Notes: generated by a model not told the origin, from the sequence alone. 64,000 nucleotides of DNA from Arthrobacter agilis (GCF_030816075.1 NZ_JAUSXO010000001.1:3100001-3164000), one strand, 5' to 3'. Counted from the stretch's first letter, positions 32,863 through 41,507 are shown. Numbers and translations: made by a program.

Positions 32863-33345
32863 TCAGTGGTGATGCTGGTGGACGACGGCGTGGCCCTTGC
32901 CGCGGCTGATGAGCCAGCGGTTCACGGGTGTCGTGATGACGAAGGCCAGTGCCAGCGAGGCGGCAAGCGCACCCCAGAACAAGGCGGAAGAGATCCCGGC
33001 ATCCATGGCGCCCGGAATGGTGAGCATGGCGGTGTTGTCGATGATCTCCATCACGGCGATGGAGACGGTGTCCGCCGCGAGGGCGACCTTCAGGGCGCTG
33101 CGCCAGGGGACGCCGACCCGGAGCACCCCGCGCATCGTCAGCGCGTACCCGAAGACGAAGGCCAGCGCGACGGACAGGACGACAGTCGCCAGGTTGTGCA
33201 GGCCCAGGCTCGTGCCGATCACCATCCCCAGCACCTCGCCGATCGCGCACCCGGTGAGGCAGTGCAGGGTCGCTGTCGCCGCCATGGACCAGGACGTCGT
33301 CGACGGCCCACCGTGACGGTGGGCCGTCTGCATGTTCTCACTCAT
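32863..33345 (-). CDS. DUF4396 domain-containing membrane protein
   Basis: A 160-residue protein with AAGGAGAA seven bases before ATG 33345. It has four hydrophobic helices (WSMAATATLHCLTGCAIGEVLGMVIG; LATVVLSVALAFVFGYALTM; ALKVALAADTVSIAVMEIIDNTAMLT; ALFWGALAASLALAFVIT). His-rich ends flank them (TAHRHGG near the start, HAVVHQHHH at the C-terminus), and a Cys pair LHCLTGC sits in the first helix. This matches DUF4396, often found with copper genes. The shared promoter region carries two CsoR-type operators, so metal (copper) or sulfide control is likely. A direct role in copper handling is inference. Confidence 0.82.
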   Translation of the reverse strand: MSENMQTAHRHGGPSTTSWSMAATATLHCLTGCAIGEVLGMVIGTSLGLHNLATVVLSVALAFVFGYALTMRGVLRVGVPWRSALKVALAADTVSIAVMEIIDNTAMLTIPGAMDAGISSALFWGALAASLALAFVITTPVNRWLISRGKGHAVVHQHHH

Positions 33346-33403
33346 CTGCTTCTCCTTCGCCGGCCCGCCGGACCACTCATCGGATCCGCCGAGGTGCTCT
33401 TGC

Positions 33404-33461
33404 TTGCTTCCATTACCCCCCAGGGGTATAAAGAGTAGCGCATACCCCCTAGGGGTATCAA
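33404..33461. promoter_or_regulatory. Divergent promoters with two CsoR/RcnR-type operators
   Basis: TACCCCCCAGGGGTA (33414-33428) and ATACCCCCTAGGGGTAT (33442-33458) are two GC-rich palindromes of the kind bound by CsoR/CstR-family repressors. Forward promoter: TTGCTT (33404-33409), 17-bp spacer, TATAAA (33427-33432), with the first operator in the spacer. Reverse promoter: TTGATA (33461-33456), 18-bp spacer, TACTCT, with the second operator in its spacer. Both genes would be repressed together. No CsoR-family gene is in the window. Confidence 0.75.
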
Positions 33462-33491
33462 GACCTGCCACCCGTTGTCCGAGGAGTCCCG

Positions 33492-35024
33492 ATGCCCATG
33501 ACGTCGCCCGCCCCACGTCCGACAGCCGCACCCCCTACCGCGAAGAGCCGGCGTCTTGGCCTGGCGTTGCTGGTGGTTGCCGGCGCCCAGCTGATGCTGG
33601 TGCTCGATGATTCGATCGCGAACATCGCGCTGCCCTCGATCCAGAACGAGCTCGGGATCTCTCCCGCGAGCCTGCCCTGGGTGATCAACGCCTACATCCT
33701 GGCGTTCGGAGGTCTGCTGCTCTTCGGCGGAAGACTCGGTGACCTCTTCGGCCGGCAGCGGATCCTGCAGATCGGCATCGGCCTGTTCACGCTCTCGTCC
33801 GTCGTCGCGGGCCTCGCACCCGCCGGCCCGGTTCTCGTCGCGGCGCGGACGGCCCAGGGGCTCGGCGCCGCGCTGACCGCGCCGAATGCCCTGGCGCTGA
33901 TCACCACGACCTTCCCTGCCGGCGAGGCCCGGAACAAGGCACTGGCCCTGTACGGCGCGATGTCGGGCCTCGGTGTGACCGTGGGCCTGCTGCTGGGAGG
34001 CGTGCTGACAGGGACGCTCGGCTGGCGGTGGGTGTTCTTCATCAACATCCCCGTCGGGCTCGCCCTCCTCGCCGGCACCCGGATCCTCGTCGACGCACGG
34101 CGGCACACGGGCAGGCTCGATCTACCTGGGGCGGCTGCCGGCACGGGCGGGATCGCAGCCCTGGTCTTCGCCATCATCCAGGGCGGTGAACAGGGCTGGG
34201 GTGGCCCGATGACGCTGATCGCCTTCGGCCTGGCCGGTGTCCTGCTGCCTGCGTTCGTCATCATCGAATCCCGCAGCACGGATCCGATGCTGCCACTGCG
34301 CCTGTTCCGGGACCGCAACCGCATCGGCTCCTACCTCGGCATGCTGTTGGTCAGTTTCGGGCCCATGGGCACCTTCTACCTGCTGACCCTCTTCATGCAG
34401 CACATCCTCTTGTACGACCCGGTCCGCACCGGACTGGCCTGGCTGCCCTTCGGCGCCGGCATCGTCGTTTCCGCCGGCATCGCCTCGAAACTCGTCGTCC
34501 GGTTCGCTCCGCGCGTCGTCGCCGTCGCAGGGATCCTCATCTCCACCGCCGCGATCCTGTGGCTGTCGACGATCACCCCGTCCTCCGGGTACGTACAGCA
34601 CCTCATGGTCGGGATCTTCGCCGTCGCCGTCGGATTCGGCCTGAGTTTCGTGCCCCTGACCCTCACCGCGGTCACCGGCGTCCGGCCGGAGGACTCGGGC
34701 ATCGCCTCGGCGCTGCTCAATGCAGCCCAGCAGATCGGCGTCGCCCTCGGCATCGCAGCGCTGTCCACCATCAGCGTCACCACCACCGAGAGCCGGCTAC
34801 CGAACGCCCTCGCGGCCCTCCACACGGCCCGCACCGCCGGCGATACCGACGCCGTGGCGAACGCCAGCCAGGCCATCGTCGACGGATACTCCACGGCCCT
34901 GAGCAGCGGAGCGCTCATCCTCGCCGCCGCCGCGCTTCTCGTGGCCCTCCTGGTCACCGCCCGCGCGCCGCACCAGCAGGAGATCGCAGGGATGCCCGGC
35001 GCCGGGCAGCAGATCAGGGGGTGA
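33492..35024 (+). CDS. MFS drug-efflux transporter, DHA2 (EmrB/QacA) type
   Basis: A 510-residue transporter with about 14 hydrophobic helices. Motif D1-like LDDSIANIALPSIQNELG in helix 1, GGRLGDLFGRQRIL (motif A) after helix 2 and GLGVTVGLLLGGVL (motif C) in helix 5 identify a DHA2 proton-driven exporter. GAGGAG lies five bases upstream. Control by the two CsoR-type operators is unusual for this class and suggests export of a metal-related, thiol or toxic compound. The C-terminus overlaps the convergent amidase gene by 11 bp. Confidence 0.92.
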   Translation: MPMTSPAPRPTAAPPTAKSRRLGLALLVVAGAQLMLVLDDSIANIALPSIQNELGISPASLPWVINAYILAFGGLLLFGGRLGDLFGRQRILQIGIGLFTLSSVVAGLAPAGPVLVAARTAQGLGAALTAPNALALITTTFPAGEARNKALALYGAMSGLGVTVGLLLGGVLTGTLGWRWVFFINIPVGLALLAGTRILVDARRHTGRLDLPGAAAGTGGIAALVFAIIQGGEQGWGGPMTLIAFGLAGVLLPAFVIIESRSTDPMLPLRLFRDRNRIGSYLGMLLVSFGPMGTFYLLTLFMQHILLYDPVRTGLAWLPFGAGIVVSAGIASKLVVRFAPRVVAVAGILISTAAILWLSTITPSSGYVQHLMVGIFAVAVGFGLSFVPLTLTAVTGVRPEDSGIASALLNAAQQIGVALGIAALSTISVTTTESRLPNALAALHTARTAGDTDAVANASQAIVDGYSTALSSGALILAAAALLVALLVTARAPHQQEIAGMPGAGQQIRG

Positions 35025-36804
35025 GTACGTCGGCCCCCGGTGCCACGTGCCCTTCCGGGAGGACGGGGGCCACGCTGCGGGCAGCGTCCCTCAGGGGAGG
35101 GGTTCGCGGAGGCGCGGCCCGTCGCGGAGCTCCACGGCGTTCGAAGGCCGCGGCGAGGCGCAGCAGGTCGGTGTCGCTGTAGGCGGTGCCGGCGAAGGTG
35201 AGTCCCACCGGCATGCCGAGGTCGGCGGTGATACCCATCGGAACGGTGACGGTAGGGATCCCGAGGTGTCGAGGAACGAGGTTTCCGTTGGAGACCCAGA
35301 CGCCGTTGCGCCAGGCGATGTCGGCGGATGCCGGATCGGAGTCGCTGTCGGCCGGCCCGATGTCCGCGGCGGCCGGGAAGACGATCGCGTCGAGCCCCTG
35401 ATCCCGCATCCAATCCTCCAGATCCAGGCGCCGGGTCGCCTGCAGGCCGTGCAGGCCCTCCTCGAGATACGGGATGGCGTGGAGGTCGCGGGTGCCGTGC
35501 CGACGAATGTGGTCGGGGTACTCGGCAATGTCGTCGTCGAATCCCGTGTACCGATCGGGTAGCGCCCGAGGGTCCGCGGGGAAGATCTGCTGTCCGTCGA
35601 CATCGGCCAGGGATGCGAGGTCGGGATCGGCGTTGGCCTGGAGGAAGTCGTGCCATGCCCACGCAGCGAGATCCACGATCTCGTGGTGCAGGTACTCGGG
35701 GCTGACGAGTCCCCTCGTCCTGATGGTCGGTGCGCCCGGCCGGTCTCCCTCGTAGTTGGAGACGACCGGGAACTCGACGTCCACGACCTCGGCGCCCGCC
35801 TGCTCGAGCTCGCCCCGGGCCTGCTGCCACAGTGCGATGATCGAGTCCCGCGTGACGATACGCTGCCCTGTCGGACCACCGATGCCCGGCGAAGAGGACG
35901 TCCCGGCTGCCGGATCCTCATTGATGTACATGCGGGGCACGCCCAGCCGCTTCCCGGCGAGGTATGCGCCGGCGGCAGCGGGATCGCGGGGTTCCAGGGA
36001 GGTGTAGGAGTCGGGGCGGAGCGTCGAGGCCGGCGGGATGGGGATCCAGGGTTGGTGGCGCCAGAAGTCGCCGCGCGTCTGCGGGTCGTCGGCGACGATG
36101 ACGTCGAGTACTTCCAGCAGATCGGCCATGGTGCGGGTATGCGGCACGACGACATCCATGGTGGGCACCAGGGGCCAGTTGCCGCGGACGGAGATGACAC
36201 CCCAGGACGGCGTGTAGGCACAGAGGCCGTTGTTGGAGGCGGGTGCGCGGCCTGACGACCAGGTCTCCTCGGCGAGTCCGAAGGCGGCGAAGCTCGCCGC
36301 GGTCGCGGTTCCGGAGCCGTTGGATGATCCGGAGGCGAAGGCGGCAGTGAGGTAGCCGGCGTTGTACGGACTGTGCGCACGACCGTACACGCCGCGCTGC
36401 ATGCCGCCGTTGGCCATCGGCGGCATGTTCGTCAGGCCGATCAGCACAGCACCCCCGGCCCGGAGCCGTTCGATGGTGAAGGCGTCGTCTTGCGCGACGA
36501 GATGCTCGAAGGCCGGCGAACCGGCGGCCACGGTGAGGCCCTTGACCTTGTAACTGTCCTTGGCCGTATAGGGGATGCCGTCCAGCGGCCCCAGGGTTTC
36601 TCCACGGGCCCGGCGGGCATCGGACGCGCGCGCCTCATCCAGCGCGGTCGGATTCATGATGATCACGGAGTTGAGGCGGATCCCGGCGTGATCGTACGTG
36701 GCGATACGCCGCAGATAGGCCGTGACCAGGTCCTCGCTGCTCGCGGCGCCGCTGACAAGCGCACTCCGGAGCCCGGCGATGGTCGCTTCGACGACGTCGA
36801 TCAT
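35014..36804 (-). CDS. Amidase (amidase signature family)
   Basis: A 596-residue enzyme. The Ser-cisSer-Lys triad is visible: Lys in PLDGIPYTAKDSYKVKG (about residue 82) and the Gly/Ser-rich loop ASGSSNGSGTATAASFAAFG (about 153-172) with both serines. This family hydrolyses amides to acid and ammonia. The start overlaps the stop of the agmatine deiminase gene (TGATG). In context it may hydrolyse a carbamoyl or acylated polyamine intermediate; the usual enzyme at that step is a nitrilase-type hydrolase (AguB), so this would be a replacement. The reaction is inferred from context only. Confidence 0.9.
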   Translation of the reverse strand: MIDVVEATIAGLRSALVSGAASSEDLVTAYLRRIATYDHAGIRLNSVIIMNPTALDEARASDARRARGETLGPLDGIPYTAKDSYKVKGLTVAAGSPAFEHLVAQDDAFTIERLRAGGAVLIGLTNMPPMANGGMQRGVYGRAHSPYNAGYLTAAFASGSSNGSGTATAASFAAFGLAEETWSSGRAPASNNGLCAYTPSWGVISVRGNWPLVPTMDVVVPHTRTMADLLEVLDVIVADDPQTRGDFWRHQPWIPIPPASTLRPDSYTSLEPRDPAAAGAYLAGKRLGVPRMYINEDPAAGTSSSPGIGGPTGQRIVTRDSIIALWQQARGELEQAGAEVVDVEFPVVSNYEGDRPGAPTIRTRGLVSPEYLHHEIVDLAAWAWHDFLQANADPDLASLADVDGQQIFPADPRALPDRYTGFDDDIAEYPDHIRRHGTRDLHAIPYLEEGLHGLQATRRLDLEDWMRDQGLDAIVFPAAADIGPADSDSDPASADIAWRNGVWVSNGNLVPRHLGIPTVTVPMGITADLGMPVGLTFAGTAYSDTDLLRLAAAFERRGAPRRAAPPRTPPLRDAARSVAPVLPEGHVAPGADVLTP

Positions 36805-37913
36805 CAGTGCACCAGGCCCGGCCCCGTAGTCGGCTGCTGCTGGGTGATGCAGTGGATCCCGCCGCCGAAGGCGAAGATGTCCCGGGCATCGACGAGTTCG
36901 ATCGTGCGGCCCGGGTAGGCGTCAGCGAGGATCTCTGCTGCGACGGCGTCGTTCGGGTCGTCGAAGGCACACAGGATGACGACGTTGTTCGCGACGTAGT
37001 GGTTGATGTAGGACCAGTCGACGAATTCGTCGTCGTGGCGGATCACGGTGGGCGCCGGGACGTCGATGATGGTGAAGTCGTTGCCGTCGGCGTCGACCGC
37101 CGCCTCGATCGATGCCCTGATCAGGCGTGTGACCTCGTAGTCGGGGTGGTGCCGGTCGTCCTGGCGGTGCACGAGGACCGATCCTGCTGCCGTGAACGCG
37201 GCGACGATGTCGACGTGGCCGCGTGTCCCGAATTCCTCGTAGTCACGGCTCAGCCCCCGGGGGAGCCACACCGCGTGCGTGGTCCCCAGGCGGTCGTGCA
37301 TCTCGGCCTCGACGCTCCGTCTCGTCGCCGTGGGATTGCGGCCCGGATCGAGCTGCACGGTCTCGGTGAGCAGGAGGGTGCCCCGTCCGTCGATGTGGAA
37401 CCCCCCGCCCTCGTTGACCAGCGCACTGGCGTGCAGGGGTGTTCCGGCGAACTCGGCGACCCGTTCCCCGACGTGCTCGTCGTTGGACCATTGTGCCCAG
37501 TCCTGTGCGCCCCACCCGTTGAAGATCCAGTCCACGGCCTCCACGCGGCCGTCGCTCCCGTGGACGAAGGTCGGCCCTGAGTCACGGATCCACGCATCAT
37601 CGAGGGGAACGCCGTGAACGGTGATGTGGGACCCGAGCATCGCCTGGGCGAGACCTGCGTCGGCAGGGTCGGCCAGCACCACGACGGCCTCGTACCGGGC
37701 GATCGTCCGGGCAACCTGCACCCAGGCGTGACGGGCCCGGCTGAGCGTGTCGCTGCCCTGCGCGCCGAAGGTGTCGTTCGCCGGCGGGAAAGCCATCCAG
37801 GAGCGGGCGTGCGGTGCCCATTCCGGCGGCATCGTGAGGGTTGCCGGCGCCTGCGCACTCCGACGGGGGGATGCGGTGTCGGACGGATGGTGGGTTGCTT
37901 CAGGGTGATTCAC
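36804..37913 (-). CDS. aguA: Agmatine deiminase / peptidyl-arginine-deiminase family
   Basis: A 369-residue protein from a GTG. Family features are MPPEWAPHARSWMAFP near residue 28, DDAWIRDSGP, NGWG, GGGFHIDG, RGHVDIVAAF and the C-terminal GGGIHCITQQQP with the nucleophile Cys. The family converts agmatine to N-carbamoylputrescine and ammonia (or peptidyl arginine to citrulline in Porphyromonas). Length and motifs fit bacterial AguA. It is flanked by an amidase, a 49-residue Cys peptide and an amine oxidase of the putrescine-oxidase type, all on one strand, which supports polyamine catabolism. Confidence 0.92.
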   Translation of the reverse strand: MNHPEATHHPSDTASPRRSAQAPATLTMPPEWAPHARSWMAFPPANDTFGAQGSDTLSRARHAWVQVARTIARYEAVVVLADPADAGLAQAMLGSHITVHGVPLDDAWIRDSGPTFVHGSDGRVEAVDWIFNGWGAQDWAQWSNDEHVGERVAEFAGTPLHASALVNEGGGFHIDGRGTLLLTETVQLDPGRNPTATRRSVEAEMHDRLGTTHAVWLPRGLSRDYEEFGTRGHVDIVAAFTAAGSVLVHRQDDRHHPDYEVTRLIRASIEAAVDADGNDFTIIDVPAPTVIRHDDEFVDWSYINHYVANNVVILCAFDDPNDAVAAEILADAYPGRTIELVDARDIFAFGGGIHCITQQQPTTGPGLVH

Positions 37914-37964
37914 GGGCTGACTCTCAGACTGGGGGCGTTGGTCGATGCGGGCGGACCCGCGGTG

Positions 37965-38114
37965 CTAGTCCGTTTCCGGACCGGAACAGTACTCGCAGCG
38001 CGGCGGGCAGGGATGATCCGCATCCCTGATGCGGTCCCGTACGGCACGGGCCGTCGGTGTTCCGTGGGACACGGTCGAGGCACGGCGGGGATCGGAACGG
38101 GGGAAGAAGGTCAT
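37965..38114 (-). CDS. 49-residue Cys-containing small protein in polyamine operon
   Basis: The frame starts at ATG 38114, preceded by AGGAGAG with a six-base gap, and codes 49 residues. It begins MTFFPRSDPRRASTVSHGTP and ends CPPRCEYCSGPETD, with cysteines at 36, 40 and 43. The cluster could bind a metal or form a disulfide. It has no signal peptide. It lies between the amine oxidase (stop 38187) and the agmatine deiminase (start 37913) on the same strand. The strong ribosome-binding site and operon position make it credible. I do not recognise it. Confidence 0.65.
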   Translation of the reverse strand: MTFFPRSDPRRASTVSHGTPTARAVRDRIRDADHPCPPRCEYCSGPETD

Positions 38115-38186
38115 GGGTGCTCTCCTGCATCTGCCTGGTGGGCGCGTTCTGGACGACGGGTCGGTCACCGCACCCCGGACCACGTT

Positions 38187-39578
38187 TCAGGCCGTGGTGC
38201 TGACGGCCTGCGCCGCCATCGCCGCCAGAATGTCCTGGGCCGTCTGCCGTCCCATCCGGATGGCTCCGTCGACGTGCTGGTAGCCTTCCGCGGCGAGGTC
38301 GGAGCTGGCCCAGTGGAGTGGGCCGACAGGGGTCAGCTGGTGGCGGCCATAGCGATGGAGGCCGCCGAGATCGTAGCTGGCGGCATAGGCCCCCCGGGTC
38401 CATTCCTCGGATGCCCAGTCGGACTCGTAGTACACCTCCGGGGTGAGTGCCTCGGCGCCGAGGAACTCGGCGATGGACTCGAGGATGCGCTGCCGCCGTT
38501 CTGCCGGTTCGAGCTCGAACATGGCGTCTGCCTTCTCGTCGGACACGAAGCCGACGAGGGTGCCACGGGGATCATCGTGGTTGGTGTTGTCGTACACCTC
38601 CTGCACGATGGAACCGGCGCCGAAGCCTGTTCCATTGAGCCCGTGCGCCCGCCAGAACGGCGTGGAATAGACGGCGTGGACCTTGATCACCAGGCCGAGG
38701 GATTGATGCTGGTGCATCTGGTGCTGTCGGCGCGGCAGGGGCGGCTCGTAGGAGATCCGTGAATACAGGTTGGGCGGCACCGCGACGACGGCGTACCTGG
38801 AGGTCACGGTGATGCCGTCCGCCACCACCTCCACCCGGGAGGAACCGTTCTCGGAGGAGTAGCGCACCGTGCGGACCGGGCTGTCGAGGAACACGGAATC
38901 ACCGAGCTCGGCGGCCATGCGCTCCGAGACGGACTGCATCCCGCCGATCACGCGCTTGTCCAGGATGAAGTCCTCGTCCACCAGGTGCGAGAACGATCCG
39001 GCCGACGACGCCATGAGGAGCGCCTGCAGGGCAGAGAAGGCGTGGGCGGGTTTGGTCAGCATCCCCCCGGCGATGAACAGACCGATGTTGTTGCAGGCCT
39101 CTTCGTCACCGGATTGCTGCCGGAGCCAGTGATGGAACGAGATGGTGTCCAGCTCGCGTGCCTGGGGGTGCTCCCAGGGTGCCGCAGGGTCCATCTGGGC
39201 GGCCAGTTCGTCGAGGATCCCGACGAGGCGGCCCATCTCCGCCTGGGTCTCGGGAAGAGCCGGGAACATGTCGCCGGTGTAGCGTGTGGCCTTCCCGTCG
39301 GAGCCGATGTACAGCGACTCGCCCTCGCGGTACCGCGGGTAGGTCCCCAGGCCGAGCTCCTCCAGCAGGGCGATCAGGGCCGTCTGATCGGGGGACACCC
39401 ATTGCCCGCCGACCTCGAGCATCGCCCCGTCGATGATGTCCGTGTGGGTGCGGCCACCCACCCTGTCACGGGCCTCGAGCACGGCCACGGTGTGTCCGGC
39501 GCGGGTGAGCTCCCGGGCTGCCATCAGGCCACAGGGACCCGCTCCGATGATGACGACGTCGCTGTCGATGTTGCGCAT
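38187..39578 (-). CDS. Flavin monoamine oxidase, putrescine-oxidase-like
   Basis: A 463-residue FAD enzyme. The dinucleotide motif DVVIIGAGPCGLMAARELTRAGHTVAVLEARDRVGGR fills residues about 7-42. LEVGGQWVSPDQ and, at the C-terminus, PLHWASSDLAAEGYQHVDGAIRMGRQTAQDIL (the FAD-closing motif) complete the monoamine/polyamine oxidase pattern. It should oxidise a primary amine to aldehyde, H2O2 and ammonia. Resemblance to actinobacterial putrescine oxidases and the operon context point to putrescine. The promoter region contains the palindrome at 39609-39627. The first gene of the unit. Confidence 0.92.
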   Translation of the reverse strand: MRNIDSDVVIIGAGPCGLMAARELTRAGHTVAVLEARDRVGGRTHTDIIDGAMLEVGGQWVSPDQTALIALLEELGLGTYPRYREGESLYIGSDGKATRYTGDMFPALPETQAEMGRLVGILDELAAQMDPAAPWEHPQARELDTISFHHWLRQQSGDEEACNNIGLFIAGGMLTKPAHAFSALQALLMASSAGSFSHLVDEDFILDKRVIGGMQSVSERMAAELGDSVFLDSPVRTVRYSSENGSSRVEVVADGITVTSRYAVVAVPPNLYSRISYEPPLPRRQHQMHQHQSLGLVIKVHAVYSTPFWRAHGLNGTGFGAGSIVQEVYDNTNHDDPRGTLVGFVSDEKADAMFELEPAERRQRILESIAEFLGAEALTPEVYYESDWASEEWTRGAYAASYDLGGLHRYGRHQLTPVGPLHWASSDLAAEGYQHVDGAIRMGRQTAQDILAAMAAQAVSTTA

Positions 39579-39608
39579 GCTGTCCTTCCGACCATGACCT
39601 ACGCCATA

Positions 39609-39627
39609 AAATGAATGACGTTCATTT
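39609..39627. promoter_or_regulatory. Palindromic operator upstream of amine oxidase operon
   Basis: AAATGAATGACGTTCATTT has perfect 7-bp arms and a 5-bp centre, 30 bp before the amine oxidase start. It looks like a TetR-family operator. No cognate TetR gene adjoins; the regulator must be elsewhere. Confidence 0.6.
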
Positions 39628-39716
39628 ATTTCGGCCTACTGTAGGGGACAGGACTCGCGTTGCACAACCTCCGGCCGCGGCCGGCGGTCAGGTCATCGGA
39701 CGGACGGACCGATCTG

Positions 39717-40247
39717 TCACGGCTCGCCGCCGCCGAGCAGGACGAGGCGCTTCGCCTGAGCGTCCCAGCGCCGGACGATCCCCGTGTGGAGCTGCTCGGG
39801 CGGGCCGTTCCGCAGGATCCCGAGGGCCGAGGTCAGCTGGTCCGCGGTGAGCCCGTGCCCGAGGGTGATGTGCGGTGTCCACGCCCCACGGACGGTGGTG
39901 GGCACGGCGTCCGGCACGCCGTCGAGGGCGAGCCAGACGCGGTGGTGCAGGTCGGTCAGCACGGTGTCGGCCACGACCTGCCGCGCGAGCACGAACTTCC
40001 GCCGGGTCGGGAAGACGAGGAAACCCGCCGTCACCAGCTGCAGCGCGTCCCCCTCGGCGGCGGAGGCGAGGCCGGCGTCGTAGCGGTCGTCGATGCGCGC
40101 GGCAGCGGCGAGCGTGATGTGCGGGGCGTTGCTGAAGGACTGGTGCTGCGACTGGTTGGGCAGGCCTGCGGCCTCCAGCGCGGCCCAGTCCTCGAGGAGG
40201 AAGGACTCCGACGCCGGTCCCAGCAGGAGTTCGACGCTATCGGCCAC
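39717..40247 (-). CDS. 2'-5' RNA ligase / cyclic phosphodiesterase family protein
   Basis: A 176-residue protein with a GTG start and AGGAGG upstream. The two HxT motifs that define the 2H phosphoesterase fold are present: PHITLAAA near residue 43 and PHITLGHG near residue 124. Such proteins open or join 2',5' or cyclic phosphates on RNA or nucleotides. The biological substrate in bacteria is usually unknown. It appears to stand alone, 75 bp downstream of the FHA gene stop on the same strand. Confidence 0.85.
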   Translation of the reverse strand: MADSVELLLGPASESFLLEDWAALEAAGLPNQSQHQSFSNAPHITLAAAARIDDRYDAGLASAAEGDALQLVTAGFLVFPTRRKFVLARQVVADTVLTDLHHRVWLALDGVPDAVPTTVRGAWTPHITLGHGLTADQLTSALGILRNGPPEQLHTGIVRRWDAQAKRLVLLGGGEP

Positions 40248-40322
40248 GCCGTGCGCGCCCTCCTGCCCGTCCTGGCCGCTCCGAGGGCGACCAGGACGGC
40301 GGGATCCCCACCTGCAGCGGGA

Positions 40323-41240
40323 TCAGCGTGGCTGCCGCCGGAAGTCGCCGACGCCCTCCGAGCCGTCCACCTCGGTGGCGCCGGTGCGGGGGTTGCGCTG
40401 CGGGCGCTGGTAGGCCAGCTCCCCGCCGTTGCGGCCACCGAACGGCCTGCCGTGATCCGCATACTCCTCACGGAAGAAGGCCAGCGCCCACCCGCCGAGC
40501 TGAATCCGGGCGCCCGTCCGGAGGACCGAGGGTTCCCGGCCGTTCACGCTGCCCGTGATCGCGCCGTGGGGAACCAGCATGTACTCGTCGTCCTCGGTGT
40601 GGAGGACCTCGGCATGGAGGCCCTCCAGTCCGTCGAGGTTCAGCATGGCGTCCTCGGCGCTGCCGATCGTGGTGCGCTCGGCGACGAGTTCGAACTCCCG
40701 CGGCACCTGCCCGTTCCAGACCTGCGAGTTCTGCACGAAGATCAGCCGCGGACGGCCGCCTCCGCGCACGTAGTGCGTCGTCGTGATGGTCCGCCGGATG
40801 CGGCGGTTCACCGTCGGCACGAGGGGGAACGGCGTGGACGGCGGGAGGAGCGACGGCGCGGAGCCCTTCTCGAGCGCCCGCCGCCCGATGCCGAGCAGCG
40901 GGGCGAGCGTCCCCGGCGAGCCGAGCCGGATGTGCGGTGAGCGGGTGATCAGCCGCTGCGCCATGGAGGTCTCCACGGCGCCGAGGCCGACCAGCAGCCC
41001 TTTGGGGCCGCTGACCGATACCGCGAGTCCGCGCCGCGCCAGCGTACCGGCGAAGGCACGCACCTGACCGATGCCCGGCAGGTTGTTCCCGCGGAACGCC
41101 GCCGGGTCATCGATGAAGATCTCGACGACGGTGCCGGCCGCATTGACGGTGCCGGTCAGCCGCGCCTCCGGCTTGCCGTCGGTGGCCGGCTCCGCCAGCG
41201 AGAAGTCGATGTCGATGTCGAGCCTGAGGGACGAGGCCAT
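40323..41240 (-). CDS. FHA domain-containing protein
   Basis: A 305-residue cytoplasmic protein. The C-terminal part contains the FHA fold: FELVAERTTIGSAEDAMLNLDGLEGLHAEVLHTEDDEYMLVPHGAITGSVNGREP, in which GS and LHAEV occupy the usual phosphothreonine-binding loops, although the classical Arg of the first loop is replaced. The N-terminal 100 residues repeat the theme LRLDIDIDFSLAEP...GTVNAAGTVVEIFIDDP, a separate domain. It is 15 bp downstream of an 83-residue gene, and both speak about the same N-terminal theme (RLTGTV / KFDGTLRI). Partner and kinase are unknown. Confidence 0.85.
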   Translation of the reverse strand: MASSLRLDIDIDFSLAEPATDGKPEARLTGTVNAAGTVVEIFIDDPAAFRGNNLPGIGQVRAFAGTLARRGLAVSVSGPKGLLVGLGAVETSMAQRLITRSPHIRLGSPGTLAPLLGIGRRALEKGSAPSLLPPSTPFPLVPTVNRRIRRTITTTHYVRGGGRPRLIFVQNSQVWNGQVPREFELVAERTTIGSAEDAMLNLDGLEGLHAEVLHTEDDEYMLVPHGAITGSVNGREPSVLRTGARIQLGGWALAFFREEYADHGRPFGGRNGGELAYQRPQRNPRTGATEVDGSEGVGDFRRQPR

Positions 41241-41255
41241 GTCCGTCGGAGCAGC

Positions 41256-41507
41256 TCAGCCCTGGGAGGTGCCGGAGCCGGCAGCGTTGTCGCTCGTGGT
41301 GATGCGCAGCGTCCCGTCGAACTTCCAGGTGGCGCGCGGGGCATCGGGGCCGATGTCGCGCGGGACCTCGATGGTCATGTCCTGGAGCGTGTAGTTGATC
41401 GCGGCGCCCCGACCGGTCAGGTAGGACCACATCTCCTCGGCGAGGTCCGTCCAGTCGCGGATGGTGTGGGATTCGCCGGTGGTGACGCTTGAGGTGTTCT
41501 CGGTCAT
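41256..41507 (-). CDS. 83-residue protein co-transcribed with FHA gene, unknown
   Basis: An acidic 83-residue protein: a disordered N-terminus, a helix WTDLAEEMWSYLTGRGAAINYTL, then strands DMTIEVPRD and RATWKFDGTLRITTSDN. The last strand resembles the N-terminal domain of the FHA protein that follows 15 bp downstream, suggesting they share a fold or interact. No family recognised. Confidence 0.75.
   Translation of the reverse strand: MTENTSSVTTGESHTIRDWTDLAEEMWSYLTGRGAAINYTLQDMTIEVPRDIGPDAPRATWKFDGTLRITTSDNAAGSGTSQG

Noticed and set aside
33414-33458. GC-rich palindromes considered as a terminator
   Set aside because: They lie between divergent starts and inside promoter spacers, so an operator role is better.
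37965-38183. Longer start for the 49-residue gene
   Set aside because: The added N-terminal residues are Arg-rich and lack a ribosome-binding site; ATG 38114 has AGGAGAG.
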